Shown: positions 17,341 through 26,092 of the stretch, piece by piece | Layout of the letters: the number at the start of each line of letters is the position of its first letter | Position numbering within the stretch: the first letter of the stretch is position 1 | DNA from: Limosilactobacillus fastidiosus | Lineage (GTDB): Bacteria > Bacillota > Bacilli > Lactobacillales > Lactobacillaceae | DNA: 64,000 nucleotides | NCBI RefSeq assembly: GCF_014145505.1 | Contig: NZ_JACIUZ010000028.1 | Location: 19,565-83,564 of the forward strand | Reading direction: 5' to 3' | The notes under the pieces: generated by a model | The model's input: only the letters and a program-made list of their open reading frames with translations | Database searches by the model: none | Told to the model about the DNA's origin: nothing | Made by a program: the position numbers and the translations under genes

Positions 17341-18999
17341 ATGACAGACATAGAAATTGCTGACCAAGCCACACTCGAACCAATTAATAAGATTGCTGAG
17401 AAAATGGGCCTTAAGGAGGACAATATTGAACAATATGGGAAGTACAAGGCAAAAATTTCATTACCAGTTGCCGAGAAACCGGGAAAGAAGCATAAACTGA
17501 TTCTGGTAACCTCAATCAACCCCACTCCAGCTGGTGAGGGAAAATCGACTGTTTTAGTTGGCTTGGGGGATGCCTTAAATCAATTGCACCACCAAACGAT
17601 TATCGCAATGCGGGAACCATCAATGGGACCTGTTTTTGGAATCAAGGGTGGTGCGACTGGTGGGGGTTACAGTCAAGTAATTCCGATGGAGGATATTAAC
17701 CTGCACTTTACTGGAGATCTCCATGCTTTAACTAGCGCTAACAATACTTTAGCAGCCCTAGTTGATAATTATGTTATGCGGGATAACAAGTTAAAGCTTG
17801 ATCCGCGGCGAATTATTTGGAAACGTGTAGAGGACGTTAATGATCGAGCATTACGAAATGTAATTACTGGGCTCGGTGGCATTATGCAAGGAATCCCGCG
17901 GCAAACTGGCTTTGATATTACTGCCGCATCAGAATTAATGGCGATCTTATGTCTTTCTACTGATTTAATGGATCTAAAGAAACGGATTAGTCAGATCGTC
18001 GTTGGCTATACCTACGATCGTGAACCAGTAACTGTAGGCCAACTTGGGTTTGAAGATGCGATTACAATTCTCTTAAAGGATGCAATTAAGCCTAATTTAG
18101 TACAAACTCTTGATCACACTCCGACAATTATTCATGGGGGACCATTTGCTAATATTGCCCATGGCTGTAATAGTATTTTGGCTACCCAAACAGCACTTAA
18201 GTTGGCTGATTACACAGTAACAGAAGCTGGATTTGGTGCGGACTTGGGAGCTGAAAAGTTCCTTGATATTAAGCGGCCCGTTTTAGGAAAGAATCCAGAT
18301 GTTGTTGTGATTGTTGCAACTGTTCGTGCCCTTGAATATAACGGTGGTGCTAGTCTAGATGAAATTAAAGAAGAGCAACTGCCTGCGCTTGAAAGGGGGA
18401 TTATTAACCTAAAACGTCATATTGAAAACATGCAACGTTATGGTTTGCCAGTTATTGTTGCGATTAACCATTTTACCAATGATACCGATGCTGAAATCAA
18501 ATTCATTGAAGATAATTGCAGGCGACTTGGAGTTAATGTAGTTGTTGCTGATAGCTGGTTTAAGGGTGGTCAGGGTACTCAGGATCTCGCTAAAGAAGTT
18601 GTTCGCTTGGCTGAACAAAAGAGTGGTTTTAAGCCCCTTTACAAGGCTAGTGATTCAATTGAAGAAAAGGTAAATACGATTGCTAAGTCAATCTACGGTG
18701 CAAAAGACGTTTCGTTTAGCAAGAAAGCCAAGAAACAATTAAAGCAGTTTGCTAAGTATGGGTGGAATGATTTACCTGTCTGCATTGCCAAAACTCAGTA
18801 TTCTTTTACTGATGATCAGAGTCAGCTAGGAGCACCGGTGGACTTTACATTCCATATTCGCGAATTTGTACCAAAGTTAGGGGCTCGTTTTATCGTTGCC
18901 CTCTCTGGAAATATGATGACTATGCCAGGACTTTCTAAGGTACCAGCCGCAGTTAACATGACGATCGATGCTAACGGTAAGATAACGGGATTATTCTAA
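17341..18999 (+). CDS. fhs: Formate-tetrahydrofolate ligase
   Basis: The enzyme makes 10-formyl-THF from formate, THF and ATP for purine and formyl-methionine synthesis. It shows the ATP-binding loop [18 protein letters not shown] near residue 62, [18 protein letters not shown] near 97 and [13 protein letters not shown] near 297. The length of 552 aa is standard. GGGAGAGGG lies just before the ATG. The gene is monocistronic and ends in a strong terminator. Confidence 0.95.
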   Translation: MTDIEIADQATLEPINKIAEKMGLKEDNIEQYGKYKAKISLPVAEKPGKKHKLILVTSINPTPAGEGKSTVLVGLGDALNQLHHQTIIAMREPSMGPVFGIKGGATGGGYSQVIPMEDINLHFTGDLHALTSANNTLAALVDNYVMRDNKLKLDPRRIIWKRVEDVNDRALRNVITGLGGIMQGIPRQTGFDITAASELMAILCLSTDLMDLKKRISQIVVGYTYDREPVTVGQLGFEDAITILLKDAIKPNLVQTLDHTPTIIHGGPFANIAHGCNSILATQTALKLADYTVTEAGFGADLGAEKFLDIKRPVLGKNPDVVVIVATVRALEYNGGASLDEIKEEQLPALERGIINLKRHIENMQRYGLPVIVAINHFTNDTDAEIKFIEDNCRRLGVNVVVADSWFKGGQGTQDLAKEVVRLAEQKSGFKPLYKASDSIEEKVNTIAKSIYGAKDVSFSKKAKKQLKQFAKYGWNDLPVCIAKTQYSFTDDQSQLGAPVDFTFHIREFVPKLGARFIVALSGNMMTMPGLSKVPAAVNMTIDANGKITGLF

Positions 19000-19028
19000 A
19001 TTAGATAATTTTGTTCAAAGAAAATAAT

Positions 19029-19072
19029 AAAGGCTTCAAAGTGAGTTTTTCTCCCCTTTGAAGCCTTTCTGT
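19029..19072 (+). terminator. Terminator after fhs
   Basis: AAAGGCTTCAAAG pairs with CTTTGAAGCCTTT around a 14-base loop; the 3' side carries only a short TTTCT tract. Confidence 0.8.
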
Positions 19073-19080
19073 GTATAAAA

Positions 19081-19143
19081 AAAGAGATAGCTTGGGAAAG
19101 CTATCTCTTTAGGAGTATTATGAGGACTTGGGGTATCCTCATA
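19081..19143 (+). other. Two tandem hairpins in the cysS upstream region
   Basis: A 13-bp stem (AAAGAGATAGCTT / AAGCTATCTCTTT, 19081-19110) is followed by TATGAGGA / TCCTCATA (19119-19143). The gap 19000-19369 has no T-box sequence (no AGGGTGG-type motif) and no gene. The hairpins could be terminators or a leader fold for cysS. A possible 8-codon ATG frame lies inside the second hairpin after AGGAG, but its spacing is poor. Confidence 0.45.
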
Positions 19144-19369
19144 TAAATTATTTTTTCGGTTACTATTGGGAGGAGTAATTGAAAAATAATAGGTTTCATT
19201 AGTAGTAAAGTTTAGTATCTTTACTACGTTTTATATATTAGCAGGAGAATGTGAAGAAATTGTGACCATAACGTAAAAAAACTTTTTTCATCAAAAAAGA
19301 TCCAATAATACGTTCAATTAATTAGATATGTTAGTATTATGAATATAGGAATGAAAGGAGCAGACAGTC

Positions 19370-20788
19370 ATGCTAACGATATATAATACATTGACTCGTA
19401 AACAAGAAGAATTTAAACCGCAAACCCCAGGAGTTGTTAACATGTATGTCTGTGGTCCGACGGTATACAACTATATCCATATTGGAAATGCACGTTCTGC
19501 AATTGCATTTGATACGGTTCGTCGTTATCTCGAGTTTAAGGGATACAAGGTAAATTATGTTTCTAATTTTACTGATGTCGATGACAAGATGATCAAAGCT
19601 GCTCACGAGCAGGGAATTACCGTTCCTCAATTAGCTGATAAGTATATTCAAGCATTTATAGAAGATACCAGTGCTTTGAATATTGAGCCAGCAACTATGC
19701 ATCCCCGAGCAACCGAAAATATCCCTGAAATTATTGAATTTGTTCAGGGATTGATTGAAAAGGAGTACGCCTACGAAAAAGATGGTGATGTATATTATCG
19801 TGCACGGAAGTTTAAGAATTATGGGCAGCTATCGGGCCAATCAATTGATGATTTAGAAGTTGGTGCGAGTGAGCATATTAGTGCCGATGAAGTTAATAAA
19901 AAAGAAGATCCAATGGACTTTGCTCTTTGGAAAGCTGCTAAACCGGGCGAAATCAGCTGGGATTCTCCGTGGGGAAAAGGCCGGCCGGGTTGGCATATTG
20001 AATGTTCAGTAATGTCAACGAAATATCTCGGCAAAACAATCGATATCCATGGTGGTGGTCAGGATCTTGAATTTCCTCACCACGAAAATGAAATTGCTCA
20101 AAGTGAAGCAGAAACAGGAAAAAAGTTTGTTCGCTACTGGATGCACAATGGTTTTGTGACAATTGGCAAAGATAACGAAAAAATGAGTAAGTCTTTGCAT
20201 AACTTTATTACGGTTCATGACATTATTAAAGAGGTTGATCCACAAGTATTACGATTCTTTATGGCTACTACCCAGTACCGGCGACCAATTCAATATAGCA
20301 AAGATAACTTAATTGATGCTAAGAATAATTTGGATCACATTCAAACCGCCTTTGATAACTTAACTTATCGGCAAAAAGATGCTGAAGCAGGGACTGATGC
20401 AGCAGTTAGTCAAAAGCTTGTTGAGTTTAAACAGAAATTTATTGATGCAATGGACGATGACATTAATGTTCAAAACGGGATTACTGTTGTTTATGAATTA
20501 ATTAAGTATGCGAATGTTTATAGTCAACAAGAAGCAGTTAAGGCGGATGAGCTTGATGAGATGAAGAACTTGATTGCTGAATTGGTTAGTATTTTTGGTG
20601 TGAAGTTAGTATCAATGAATAATGAATTGAATGATGAACACATTCAGTCATTAATTGAGGAACGAAACGAAGCACGAAAAAATAAGGATTTTGCTCGGAG
20701 TGATCAGATTCGTGACGAGTTAAAGGAGCAAGGGATTATCCTTGAAGATACGCCGCAGGGAACACGTTTTAAACGAGTAAAAAAGTAG
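19370..20788 (+). CDS. cysS: Cysteinyl-tRNA synthetase
   Basis: This class I aminoacyl-tRNA synthetase charges tRNA-Cys. The HIGH-type motif is [14 protein letters not shown] near residue 31, KMSKSLHN near 269 is the KMSKS loop, and the zinc site is formed by Cys28 together with WHIECS and [10 protein letters not shown]. The length of 472 aa is typical. AAAGGAG lies 9 bases upstream. It heads the conserved cysS-mrnC-rlmB series. Confidence 0.97.
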   Translation: MLTIYNTLTRKQEEFKPQTPGVVNMYVCGPTVYNYIHIGNARSAIAFDTVRRYLEFKGYKVNYVSNFTDVDDKMIKAAHEQGITVPQLADKYIQAFIEDTSALNIEPATMHPRATENIPEIIEFVQGLIEKEYAYEKDGDVYYRARKFKNYGQLSGQSIDDLEVGASEHISADEVNKKEDPMDFALWKAAKPGEISWDSPWGKGRPGWHIECSVMSTKYLGKTIDIHGGGQDLEFPHHENEIAQSEAETGKKFVRYWMHNGFVTIGKDNEKMSKSLHNFITVHDIIKEVDPQVLRFFMATTQYRRPIQYSKDNLIDAKNNLDHIQTAFDNLTYRQKDAEAGTDAAVSQKLVEFKQKFIDAMDDDINVQNGITVVYELIKYANVYSQQEAVKADELDEMKNLIAELVSIFGVKLVSMNNELNDEHIQSLIEERNEARKNKDFARSDQIRDELKEQGIILEDTPQGTRFKRVKK

Positions 20789-20803
20789 ACAGGAAGGACA
20801 TTA

Positions 20804-21217
20804 ATGGAACAAGCAGATTATCGACAATTAAACGGAATTGCGCTCGCTTATTTAGGAGATGCAGTTTATGAAGTATTTATTCGTCAACATCTATTGAGTA
20901 AGGGATTAGCAAAGCCGACTAAGCTCCAACACCTGGCAACACATTATGTTTCAGCGAAGGCACAGGCGGCATTAATTGACTTAATGAAGCAGGATGATAT
21001 TTTAACTGAAGATGAATGGAGTTACTTCAAACGAGGACGGAATGCAAATAGCCATACTCATGCAAAACATACTTCTGTGCTAACTTACCGAATTTCTACC
21101 GGCTTTGAGGCGATGATGGGCTATCTCCAATTAGCCGGAAAGCAGGACCGGATCGAAGAATTAGCAGAATGGTGCATTCAACAAGTTGAAGCAGGGAGAA
21201 CAAAACATGAAAAATGA
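20804..21217 (+). CDS. mrnC: Mini-ribonuclease III
   Basis: This RNase III-like protein lacks the dsRNA-binding domain and matures the ends of 23S rRNA. The signature [18 protein letters not shown] (residues 9-26) contains the catalytic acidic residues, and [13 protein letters not shown] follows near residue 80. It is 137 aa, as expected. It sits between cysS and rlmB as in other Firmicutes. Confidence 0.92.
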   Translation: MEQADYRQLNGIALAYLGDAVYEVFIRQHLLSKGLAKPTKLQHLATHYVSAKAQAALIDLMKQDDILTEDEWSYFKRGRNANSHTHAKHTSVLTYRISTGFEAMMGYLQLAGKQDRIEELAEWCIQQVEAGRTKHEK

Positions 21218-21953
21218 TAACAGTGAATTTATTATTGGACGCCACCCAGCAGTAATGGCATTAAAATCCGATCAGGAGATTAATAAGGTTTTTATCCAAT
21301 CGGGACTAAAATCTGACGCAATTTCACAAATTATTAAATTAGCGAAGGAAAAACGGTTAGTTGTTTCTAATGTTCCCAAAACTAAACTAGACCAAATGAG
21401 TGATCACCAAAATCACCAGGGGGTTGCTTTGGCAGTTGCTGCATACCACTATGCCACAATTGATGACTTATTCGATAATGCGGCTAAGCATGAGGAGGCC
21501 CCATTTTTCTTGATCTTGGATGAACTTGAGGATCCTCATAACCTTGGATCAATTATCCGGACTGCGGATGCAGCAGGAGTTCATGGAATTATTATTCCTC
21601 GTCGGCGGTCTGTTGGATTAACCTCGGTAGTTGCTAAAACATCAACAGGAGCAATTGAACACGTTCCCGTTGCCCGGGTTACCAACCTCGTTCAGATCGT
21701 AAAAGAGTTAAAAGAGCGGGGAGTATGGCTGTTTGGAACTGATATGAAAGGAACTGATTATCGCCGCTGGAATGCCAAGGGTGCTGTTGCGTTAGTAATT
21801 GGTAATGAAGGTAAGGGAATCTCGCTGTTACTGAAGAAAAATTGTGACGAGATGTTGACAATTCCAATGGTTGGCCATGTTCAAAGTTTAAATGCAAGTG
21901 TTGCTGCAAGCTTGTTGATTTATCAAGGATTTAATTCTCGTCACCCACTGTAA
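21207..21953 (+). CDS. rlmB: 23S rRNA 2'-O-methyltransferase, RlmB/TrmH (SpoU) family
   Basis: An N-terminal substrate-binding domain starts with [11 protein letters not shown]. It is followed by the SPOUT core: [20 protein letters not shown] (motif 1, near residue 103), [13 protein letters not shown] (motif 2, near 190) and [19 protein letters not shown] (motif 3, near 215). A longer frame starts at TTG 21186, but GGGAGA lies 9 bases before ATG 21207, giving an 11-base overlap with mrnC. It modifies 23S rRNA; the exact position (G2251 in E. coli) is assumed by family. Confidence 0.9.
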   Translation: MKNDNSEFIIGRHPAVMALKSDQEINKVFIQSGLKSDAISQIIKLAKEKRLVVSNVPKTKLDQMSDHQNHQGVALAVAAYHYATIDDLFDNAAKHEEAPFFLILDELEDPHNLGSIIRTADAAGVHGIIIPRRRSVGLTSVVAKTSTGAIEHVPVARVTNLVQIVKELKERGVWLFGTDMKGTDYRRWNAKGAVALVIGNEGKGISLLLKKNCDEMLTIPMVGHVQSLNASVAASLLIYQGFNSRHPL

Positions 21954-21959
21954 GGAGTA

Positions 21960-21990
21960 AGGATGCTGGTATATACCAGTATCCTTTTTT
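21960..21990 (+). terminator. Terminator after rlmB
   Basis: AGGATGCTGGT and ACCAGTATCCT pair around a 4-base loop, followed by a T tract. Confidence 0.85.
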
Positions 21991-22341
21991 AATAATATTA
22001 AATCATAAACAAAAACTATGAATGATTCATCTTATTAGGTTAAGTGAATTAGTTAAAAGCAAATTTTTTTCAAAATATAAAATATCCCATAATAAACTTT
22101 GATCATCTAGATACGACAGGTGTCTTTTTATGATTGATAAACTACGGTAATTATTCTATAAAAAAATAAATTTTTATTTAAATAAATATTTTTCTAACTA
22201 TCATTTGAACAGTTGTTCACCGAGTCACAAGAAATGACTATTCAAATTGATAAAAATTTGGTAGATTATTTTCAGGCATTAGTCACCAAGATTTGGGGAA
22301 TTAATATAAGGAACCAGTATTAAGAACTGAAATCTTCCTGA

Positions 22342-22500
22342 CGATGGGGATGATACCCCATCGACCGGGCAATCACCTGTAAAGTGGCTTCCTTCTTGAC
22401 GAAAAAGGAGACCACCATACAGCATGAATGCAAATGCAATCTAAGGAATGGGTGGAGGAGCCAAATTCAAGAAAGGTAATCCTTAACGAAGTAGTTAAGG
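22342..22500 (+). promoter_or_regulatory. Structured leader of the SigH-like gene
   Basis: Three hairpins lie in the 160 bases before the sigma gene: CGATGGGG/CCCCATCG (22342-22363); GTGG-TTCCTT/AAGGAG-CCAC with one mismatch (22384-22415); and CCTTAAC/GTTAAGG with a 6-base loop (22481-22500). The last one contains the TTAAGG that serves as ribosome site for the ATG at 22508. The rest of the gap from 21991 is AT-rich, with no supported gene. The yacP gene, found here in Bacillus subtilis, is absent. Confidence 0.5.
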
Positions 22501-22507
22501 TTAAATA

Positions 22508-23074
22508 ATGATGGAAAATCATTCAGCTGATCTCGGATTACTCATCCAAGTACAAGTCGGCAATGAGGATAAATTTATGGCTTTATTCAATTGTTATTCT
22601 TCAATGGTTAGGCGATTATGGCAGAGGTATCACATCCCTGACCTTGAATTTGAAGATTGGTGTCAAGAGGCACAACTTGTCTTACTAAAAGTTATCTATT
22701 CTTATAGTGGAAAAGATATTCACCAATTCAGCGGTTTTTACAAGCAGAGTTTGGTTAATCGTCTTCTTGATTTATACCGAGCTCGACAGGCGAATAAACG
22801 AATTCCAATTGAACAACTCGGCACTTTTGGGGAAAATGATGACGAAATGATGATTCGAAAAAGTGCATCACTTGAGGATATCGTCTATTGTCATAAAAGT
22901 ATCGAAGAGATTATTAGGATTAGTTCACCGTTTGAACGAGATGTTTTATCAATGATTGTAACTGGTAGATCAATTGAGCAAGTATGTCGAGAGCTGCAAT
23001 GTAGTAAACGACAAGTTCAAAGTGCCCTTTCACGAACGCGAACAAAATTAGTTAAACTTTTGGCGGGCGAGTAA
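22508..23074 (+). CDS. sigH: Sigma-70 family factor of the SigH/ComX type
   Basis: The protein is 188 aa, with a region-2-like part (YSSMVRRLWQRYHIPDLEFED, DWCQEAQLVLLKVIYSYSG) and a C-terminal region-4 helix-turn-helix (SFERDVLSMIVTGRSIEQVC, CSKRQVQSALSRTRTK). The place between rlmB and rpmG-secE-nusG is that of sigH in Bacillus and of comX-like genes in lactic acid bacteria. It may direct competence genes, as reported for SigH in some lactobacilli, but no target is visible here. Its ribosome site lies inside a hairpin, suggesting translational control. Confidence 0.8.
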   Translation: MMENHSADLGLLIQVQVGNEDKFMALFNCYSSMVRRLWQRYHIPDLEFEDWCQEAQLVLLKVIYSYSGKDIHQFSGFYKQSLVNRLLDLYRARQANKRIPIEQLGTFGENDDEMMIRKSASLEDIVYCHKSIEEIIRISSPFERDVLSMIVTGRSIEQVCRELQCSKRQVQSALSRTRTKLVKLLAGE

Positions 23075-23100
23075 TTAGACGAGATTAATAAATTTAGGGT

Positions 23101-23137
23101 AGGCTTTAAGGCTCGGCTTGTTCGAGTTTTAAAGCCT
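23101..23137 (+). terminator. Hairpin terminator after sigH
   Basis: AGGCTTTAA-CTCG pairs with CGAG-TTAAAGCCT around a small loop. The T tract is weak. Confidence 0.6.
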
Positions 23138-23180
23138 ATTAATTATTTTAGTACTATTGCTTATGGCCAGTTGTCAGGAC

Positions 23181-23209
23181 TTGTTTTGATGATTAGAACA
23201 TGCTAACCT
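23181..23209 (+). promoter_or_regulatory. Promoter for rpmG-secE
   Basis: TTGTTT, 17 bases, then TAACCT preceded by TGC (extended -10), about 24 bases before the rpmG start. Confidence 0.45.
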
Positions 23210-23232
23210 TAAGTATATGTGGAGGTGAAAGT

Positions 23233-23382
23233 ATGTCCCAAAAGAAAGCTGCGCTGGAATGTACCAAGTGCGGTGTTCGCAATTATACGATTACCGCAAA
23301 TCCTCAACGACAAGAACGGTTAGAATTAAAAAAGTTTTGTAAACATTGTGGAGAGTATACTCTTCACCGTGAAACCCGTTAA
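23233..23382 (+). CDS. rpmG: 50S ribosomal protein L33 (zinc-binding form)
   Basis: The 49-residue protein carries Cys10, Cys13, Cys36 and Cys39, the zinc-ribbon (C+) form of L33. The start is ATG 23233 with GGAGGTGAAAGT upstream; a longer frame from 23200 is not supported by a ribosome site. It is followed by secE after 16 bases. Confidence 0.93.
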   Translation: MSQKKAALECTKCGVRNYTITANPQRQERLELKKFCKHCGEYTLHRETR

Positions 23383-23398
23383 TTAGCTGGAGGAAATT

Positions 23399-23575
23399 AT
23401 GCATCTGTTTCGTTTTATTAAAAGTGTAAATCATGAAATGAAACTGGTTGTTTGGCCAACAGCCCGTGAAAATCGGCGTGATACAACCATTGTTATTTCG
23501 TTAACACTTTTCTTCGTCTTATTCTTTGCATTATTTGATTGGTTAATCCAACTCTTAATGAAGTTATTCGTCTAA
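23399..23575 (+). CDS. secE: Preprotein translocase subunit SecE
   Basis: This short gene encodes 58 aa. It starts at ATG 23399 behind TGGAGG, with FIKSVNHEMKLVVWPTARE (the conserved amphipathic helix with the WP motif) and then one membrane segment (about residues 30-57). SecE is the essential small subunit of the SecYEG channel. It lies between rpmG and nusG, its conserved position. Confidence 0.92.
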   Translation: MHLFRFIKSVNHEMKLVVWPTARENRRDTTIVISLTLFFVLFFALFDWLIQLLMKLFV

Positions 23576-23599
23576 GTGGTAGTCAATTTACCAAAGATT

Positions 23600-23647
23600 T
23601 GTTATACTAGGATCAGTTGAACTTCGTGGGGATCCGCGGGGTTTTTT
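23600..23647 (+). promoter_or_regulatory. Extended -10 promoter and small attenuator-like hairpin before nusG
   Basis: TGTTATACT (23600-23608) is an extended -10 element without a clear -35. Then CGTGG/CCGCG (23625-23638) followed by GGG and a T tract forms a short terminator-like hairpin 35 bases before nusG. Confidence 0.45.
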
Positions 23648-23682
23648 ATTTTGAATTTAAAAATTATTGAGGAGGATTCATC

Positions 23683-24228
23683 GTGGAATCAAATGAAAAA
23701 CGTTGGTACGTCCTACATACATACTCAGGTTACGAAAACCGAGTAAAGAGTAACTTGGAATCACGTGCCCAATCAATGGGAATGCAAGACTACATTTTTA
23801 GGGTAGTTGTTCCCGAAGATGAAGTTCGTCAAGTTAAGGATGGTCAAGCTAAAGAAATTGTTGAAAAGACATTTCCTGGCTACGTTTTGGTAGAAATGGT
23901 AATGACTGATCAAGCATGGTATATTGCGCGGAACACGCCAGGCGTTACTGGTTTCTTAGGTTCACACGGTGGTGGTTCAAAGCCAACTCCATTACTTCCA
24001 GAAGAAGTTGACCGGATCATGAAGCGAATGGGTGTTCAAACCGTGCAACACGACATTGACGTTAACGTTGGTGACAGTGTTAAGGTTATTGCTGGACCAT
24101 TTGCTGACTTAACTGGTAAGGTTACTGAAGTGGACCATGAAAAGATGAAGTTAAAGGTTAGTGTAGAAATGTTTGGCCGGGAAACCTCAGCCGAACTTGG
24201 TTTTGACCAGATCGATACAGTAGAATAA
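23683..24228 (+). CDS. nusG: Transcription elongation/antitermination factor NusG
   Basis: An N-terminal NGN domain (KRWYVLHTYSGYENRVKSNL; FPGYVLVEMV; TPGVTGFLG) is followed by a C-terminal KOW domain (VNVGDSVKVIAGPFADLTGK near residue 128). The length of 181 aa is typical. NusG contacts RNA polymerase and couples transcription to translation or Rho. Start codon is GTG at 23683 after GAGGAGG. Confidence 0.97.
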   Translation: MESNEKRWYVLHTYSGYENRVKSNLESRAQSMGMQDYIFRVVVPEDEVRQVKDGQAKEIVEKTFPGYVLVEMVMTDQAWYIARNTPGVTGFLGSHGGGSKPTPLLPEEVDRIMKRMGVQTVQHDIDVNVGDSVKVIAGPFADLTGKVTEVDHEKMKLKVSVEMFGRETSAELGFDQIDTVE

Positions 24229-24321
24229 ACGATATAGTTTAAGAAAAAATTTGCAGAAACTAGTAAGTTTCGGGTGAATGATTTTCTGGTTAATTATTGA
24301 TTGCTTTTTGCTCAATAAATC

Positions 24322-24350
24322 TTGAAAAATTATTATAAATATGGTATTTT
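24322..24350 (+). promoter_or_regulatory. Promoter of rplK-rplA
   Basis: TTGAAA and TATTTT are separated by exactly 17 bases; transcription would begin about 80 bases before rplK and include the L1-operator-like fold. Confidence 0.5.
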
Positions 24351-24374
24351 ACCTAAGTATGCTATTCGACATAC

Positions 24375-24412
24375 TGTGGGAGAGGTAAATTTACTGCCTC
24401 ATCATGACCACA
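24375..24412 (+). promoter_or_regulatory. L1-operator-like RNA fold before rplK
   Basis: TGTGGGAGAGG, an 11-base loop region, CCTCATCATGACCACA: the paired GTGG/CCAC with internal GGAG and ATGA mimics the L1-binding site of 23S rRNA (GUGGGAG ... UGAAAUACCAC). Ribosomal protein L1 represses its own operon this way in many bacteria. Confidence 0.55.
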
Positions 24413-24437
24413 ACACGGACTAAGGAGGTTTTGTCTC

Positions 24438-24863
24438 GTGGCAAAGAAAGTAGCTAACGTTGTCAAGTTGCAAATTCCTGCCGGTGCTGCTACACCAGCT
24501 CCACCAGTAGGTCCTGCACTTGGGCAAGCAGGTATTAACATTATGGGCTTCACTAAGGAATTTAACGCTCGGACTGCAGACCAAAAAGGTATGTTGATCC
24601 CAGTTGTTATTACCGTTTATGAGGACCGTTCATTCGACTTTATTACCAAGACGCCACCTGCTGCTGTCTTATTGAAGAAGGCTGCTGGTGTTGAACATGG
24701 TTCCGGTGAACCTAACACTAACAAGGTTGCTTCTGTAACCAAGGCTCAAGTTAAGGAAATCGCCGAAACTAAGATGCAAGATCTAAACGCCGCTGATGTT
24801 GAAGCAGCTATGCGCATGATCGAAGGTACTGCACGGAGCATGGGCTTCACTGTTGAAGACTAA
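24438..24863 (+). CDS. rplK: 50S ribosomal protein L11
   Basis: The 141-residue protein contains the proline-rich N-terminal domain ([32 protein letters not shown]) and the RNA-binding C-terminal domain ([17 protein letters not shown]). It forms the stalk base of the large subunit. GTG start at 24438 after AAGGAGG at 9 bases. The first gene of the rplK-rplA pair. Confidence 0.98.
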   Translation: MAKKVANVVKLQIPAGAATPAPPVGPALGQAGINIMGFTKEFNARTADQKGMLIPVVITVYEDRSFDFITKTPPAAVLLKKAAGVEHGSGEPNTNKVASVTKAQVKEIAETKMQDLNAADVEAAMRMIEGTARSMGFTVED

Positions 24864-24907
24864 TTGCTAAGTAGCAGACCGGGTACGCTATTAAAGTAGT
24901 GGGCCCC

Positions 24908-24935
24908 GTGGGAGGTATGAACTCCGCTAGACCAC
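24908..24935 (+). promoter_or_regulatory. Second L1-operator-like fold, before rplA
   Basis: GTGGGAGG, TATGAAC, TCC and ACCAC between rplK and rplA repeat the pattern of the fold at 24375. The rplA ribosome site lies immediately behind it (AAGGAGG). Confidence 0.45.
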
Positions 24936-24957
24936 ATTTGCAAGGAGGAAACACAAG

Positions 24958-25650
24958 ATGGCTAAAAAACGTGGTAAGAAGTACCAAGACGCGCTTAAAA
25001 AGGTTGATAGCAAGAAGAAGTACGCTGTTAACGACGCTGTTCAATTAGTAAAAGATATTGATTTCGCTAACTTTGATTCAACTGTTGAAGTTGCATTTAA
25101 GTTAAACGTTGATACTAAACAAGCTGATCAACAATTACGTGGTGCCGTTGTTTTACCAAACGGTACTGGTAAGGATCAAACTGTTATTGTTTTCGCTAAG
25201 GGTGAAAATGCTAAGGCTGCTAAGGAAGCTGGAGCTGACTTTGTTGGTGACACTGACTTGGCTGATAAGATCCAAGACGGTTGGTTAGACTTTGACGTTG
25301 CAATTGCAACTCCAGATATGATGCCGGTTGTTGGTCGTTTAGGTCGTATTCTTGGACCTAAGGGCTTAATGCCAAACCCTAAGACTGGTACAGTTACTAT
25401 GGATGTTGCTAAGGCAGTTGAAGAATCTAAGGCTGGTAAAGTTACCTACCGGACTGACCGTGATGGTAATGTTGCTGTTCCATTTGGTAAGTCTTCATTT
25501 GATACTAACAAGTTAGTTGAAAACTTAAAGACTATTGAAGATATTATTGTTAAGGCACGTCCAGCTTCTGTACGTGGTACTTATGTACAACATGCTTCAA
25601 TCGCATCTACTTTCGGACCAAGTGTTACACTTGATTTGGAAAGCTTCTAA
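24958..25650 (+). CDS. rplA: 50S ribosomal protein L1
   Basis: The 230-residue protein shows the L1 family blocks [33 protein letters not shown] and [21 protein letters not shown]1 binds 23S rRNA at the mobile L1 stalk and usually its own mRNA. It ends with a terminator; rplJ is not next in line here but 4.4 kb away. Confidence 0.98.
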   Translation: MAKKRGKKYQDALKKVDSKKKYAVNDAVQLVKDIDFANFDSTVEVAFKLNVDTKQADQQLRGAVVLPNGTGKDQTVIVFAKGENAKAAKEAGADFVGDTDLADKIQDGWLDFDVAIATPDMMPVVGRLGRILGPKGLMPNPKTGTVTMDVAKAVEESKAGKVTYRTDRDGNVAVPFGKSSFDTNKLVENLKTIEDIIVKARPASVRGTYVQHASIASTFGPSVTLDLESF

Positions 25651-25670
25651 GTTAGATTTAATTTAGAATG

Positions 25671-25700
25671 AAAGCTTCGGGATTTTCTCGAAGCTTTTTT
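25671..25700 (+). terminator. Terminator after rplA
   Basis: AAAGCTTCG and CGAAGCTTT pair around a 9-base loop, followed by a T tract. Confidence 0.88.
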
Positions 25701-25755
25701 AATTTTTTGTTGTATTATCTAGTGAATATATGTTACCATTATTGTAGTGTCTCAT

Positions 25756-25831
25756 GGCGGTATTGGTGAAGTTTGGTTAACACACCGGTTTGTGGGTCCG
25801 GCACGCGTGGGTTCAAATCCCACATACCGCC
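25756..25831 (+). tRNA. tRNA-His (anticodon GTG)
   Basis: The cloverleaf is complete: acceptor GCGGTAT / ATACCGC plus the extra G-1:C73 pair characteristic of tRNA-His. The anticodon arm is CCGG-TTTGTGGGT-CCGG with GTG in the loop, and the T arm is GTGGG-TTCAAAT-CCCAC. CCA is not encoded. It stands alone, downstream of rplA. Confidence 0.95.
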
Positions 25832-25883
25832 CTAAATAATTAAAATAACAGATAAGAATTTACCATTTCTAAAGTCTGTATAT

Positions 25884-25921
25884 AGCTGAACTGCAATTTT
25901 GAAATTGCAGTTCAGCTTTTT
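25884..25921 (+). terminator. Terminator after tRNA-His
   Basis: AGCTGAACTGCAATTT pairs perfectly with AAATTGCAGTTCAGCT around a 2-base loop; a T tract follows. Confidence 0.88.
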
Positions 25922-26092
25922 TAATGAATAAATAATTTTTTTATGAAATGAAATATTCAATGCCTTTTGTTTTTAATATAATAAAAAAAGTTATATAATA
26001 ATAATTGTAAATAATTGATATTGTTTATAAGTTACTTAATAGTAATTAGCGCTAATTACTCGCTTTCATTTCTTTTGAAAGGAGTTATAAAT

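Noticed and set aside
19116..19146. Possible 8-codon leader peptide (MRTWGILI) before cysS
   Set aside because: The spacing to AGGAG is only about 4 bases, it has no Cys codons, and the bases are better explained by the hairpin.
22234..22323. 29-codon frame beginning MTIQIDKNLVDYF, faintly like a RelB/DinJ antitoxin start
   Set aside because: Too short, no ribosome site, no toxin gene beside it, and the similarity is only a loose impression.
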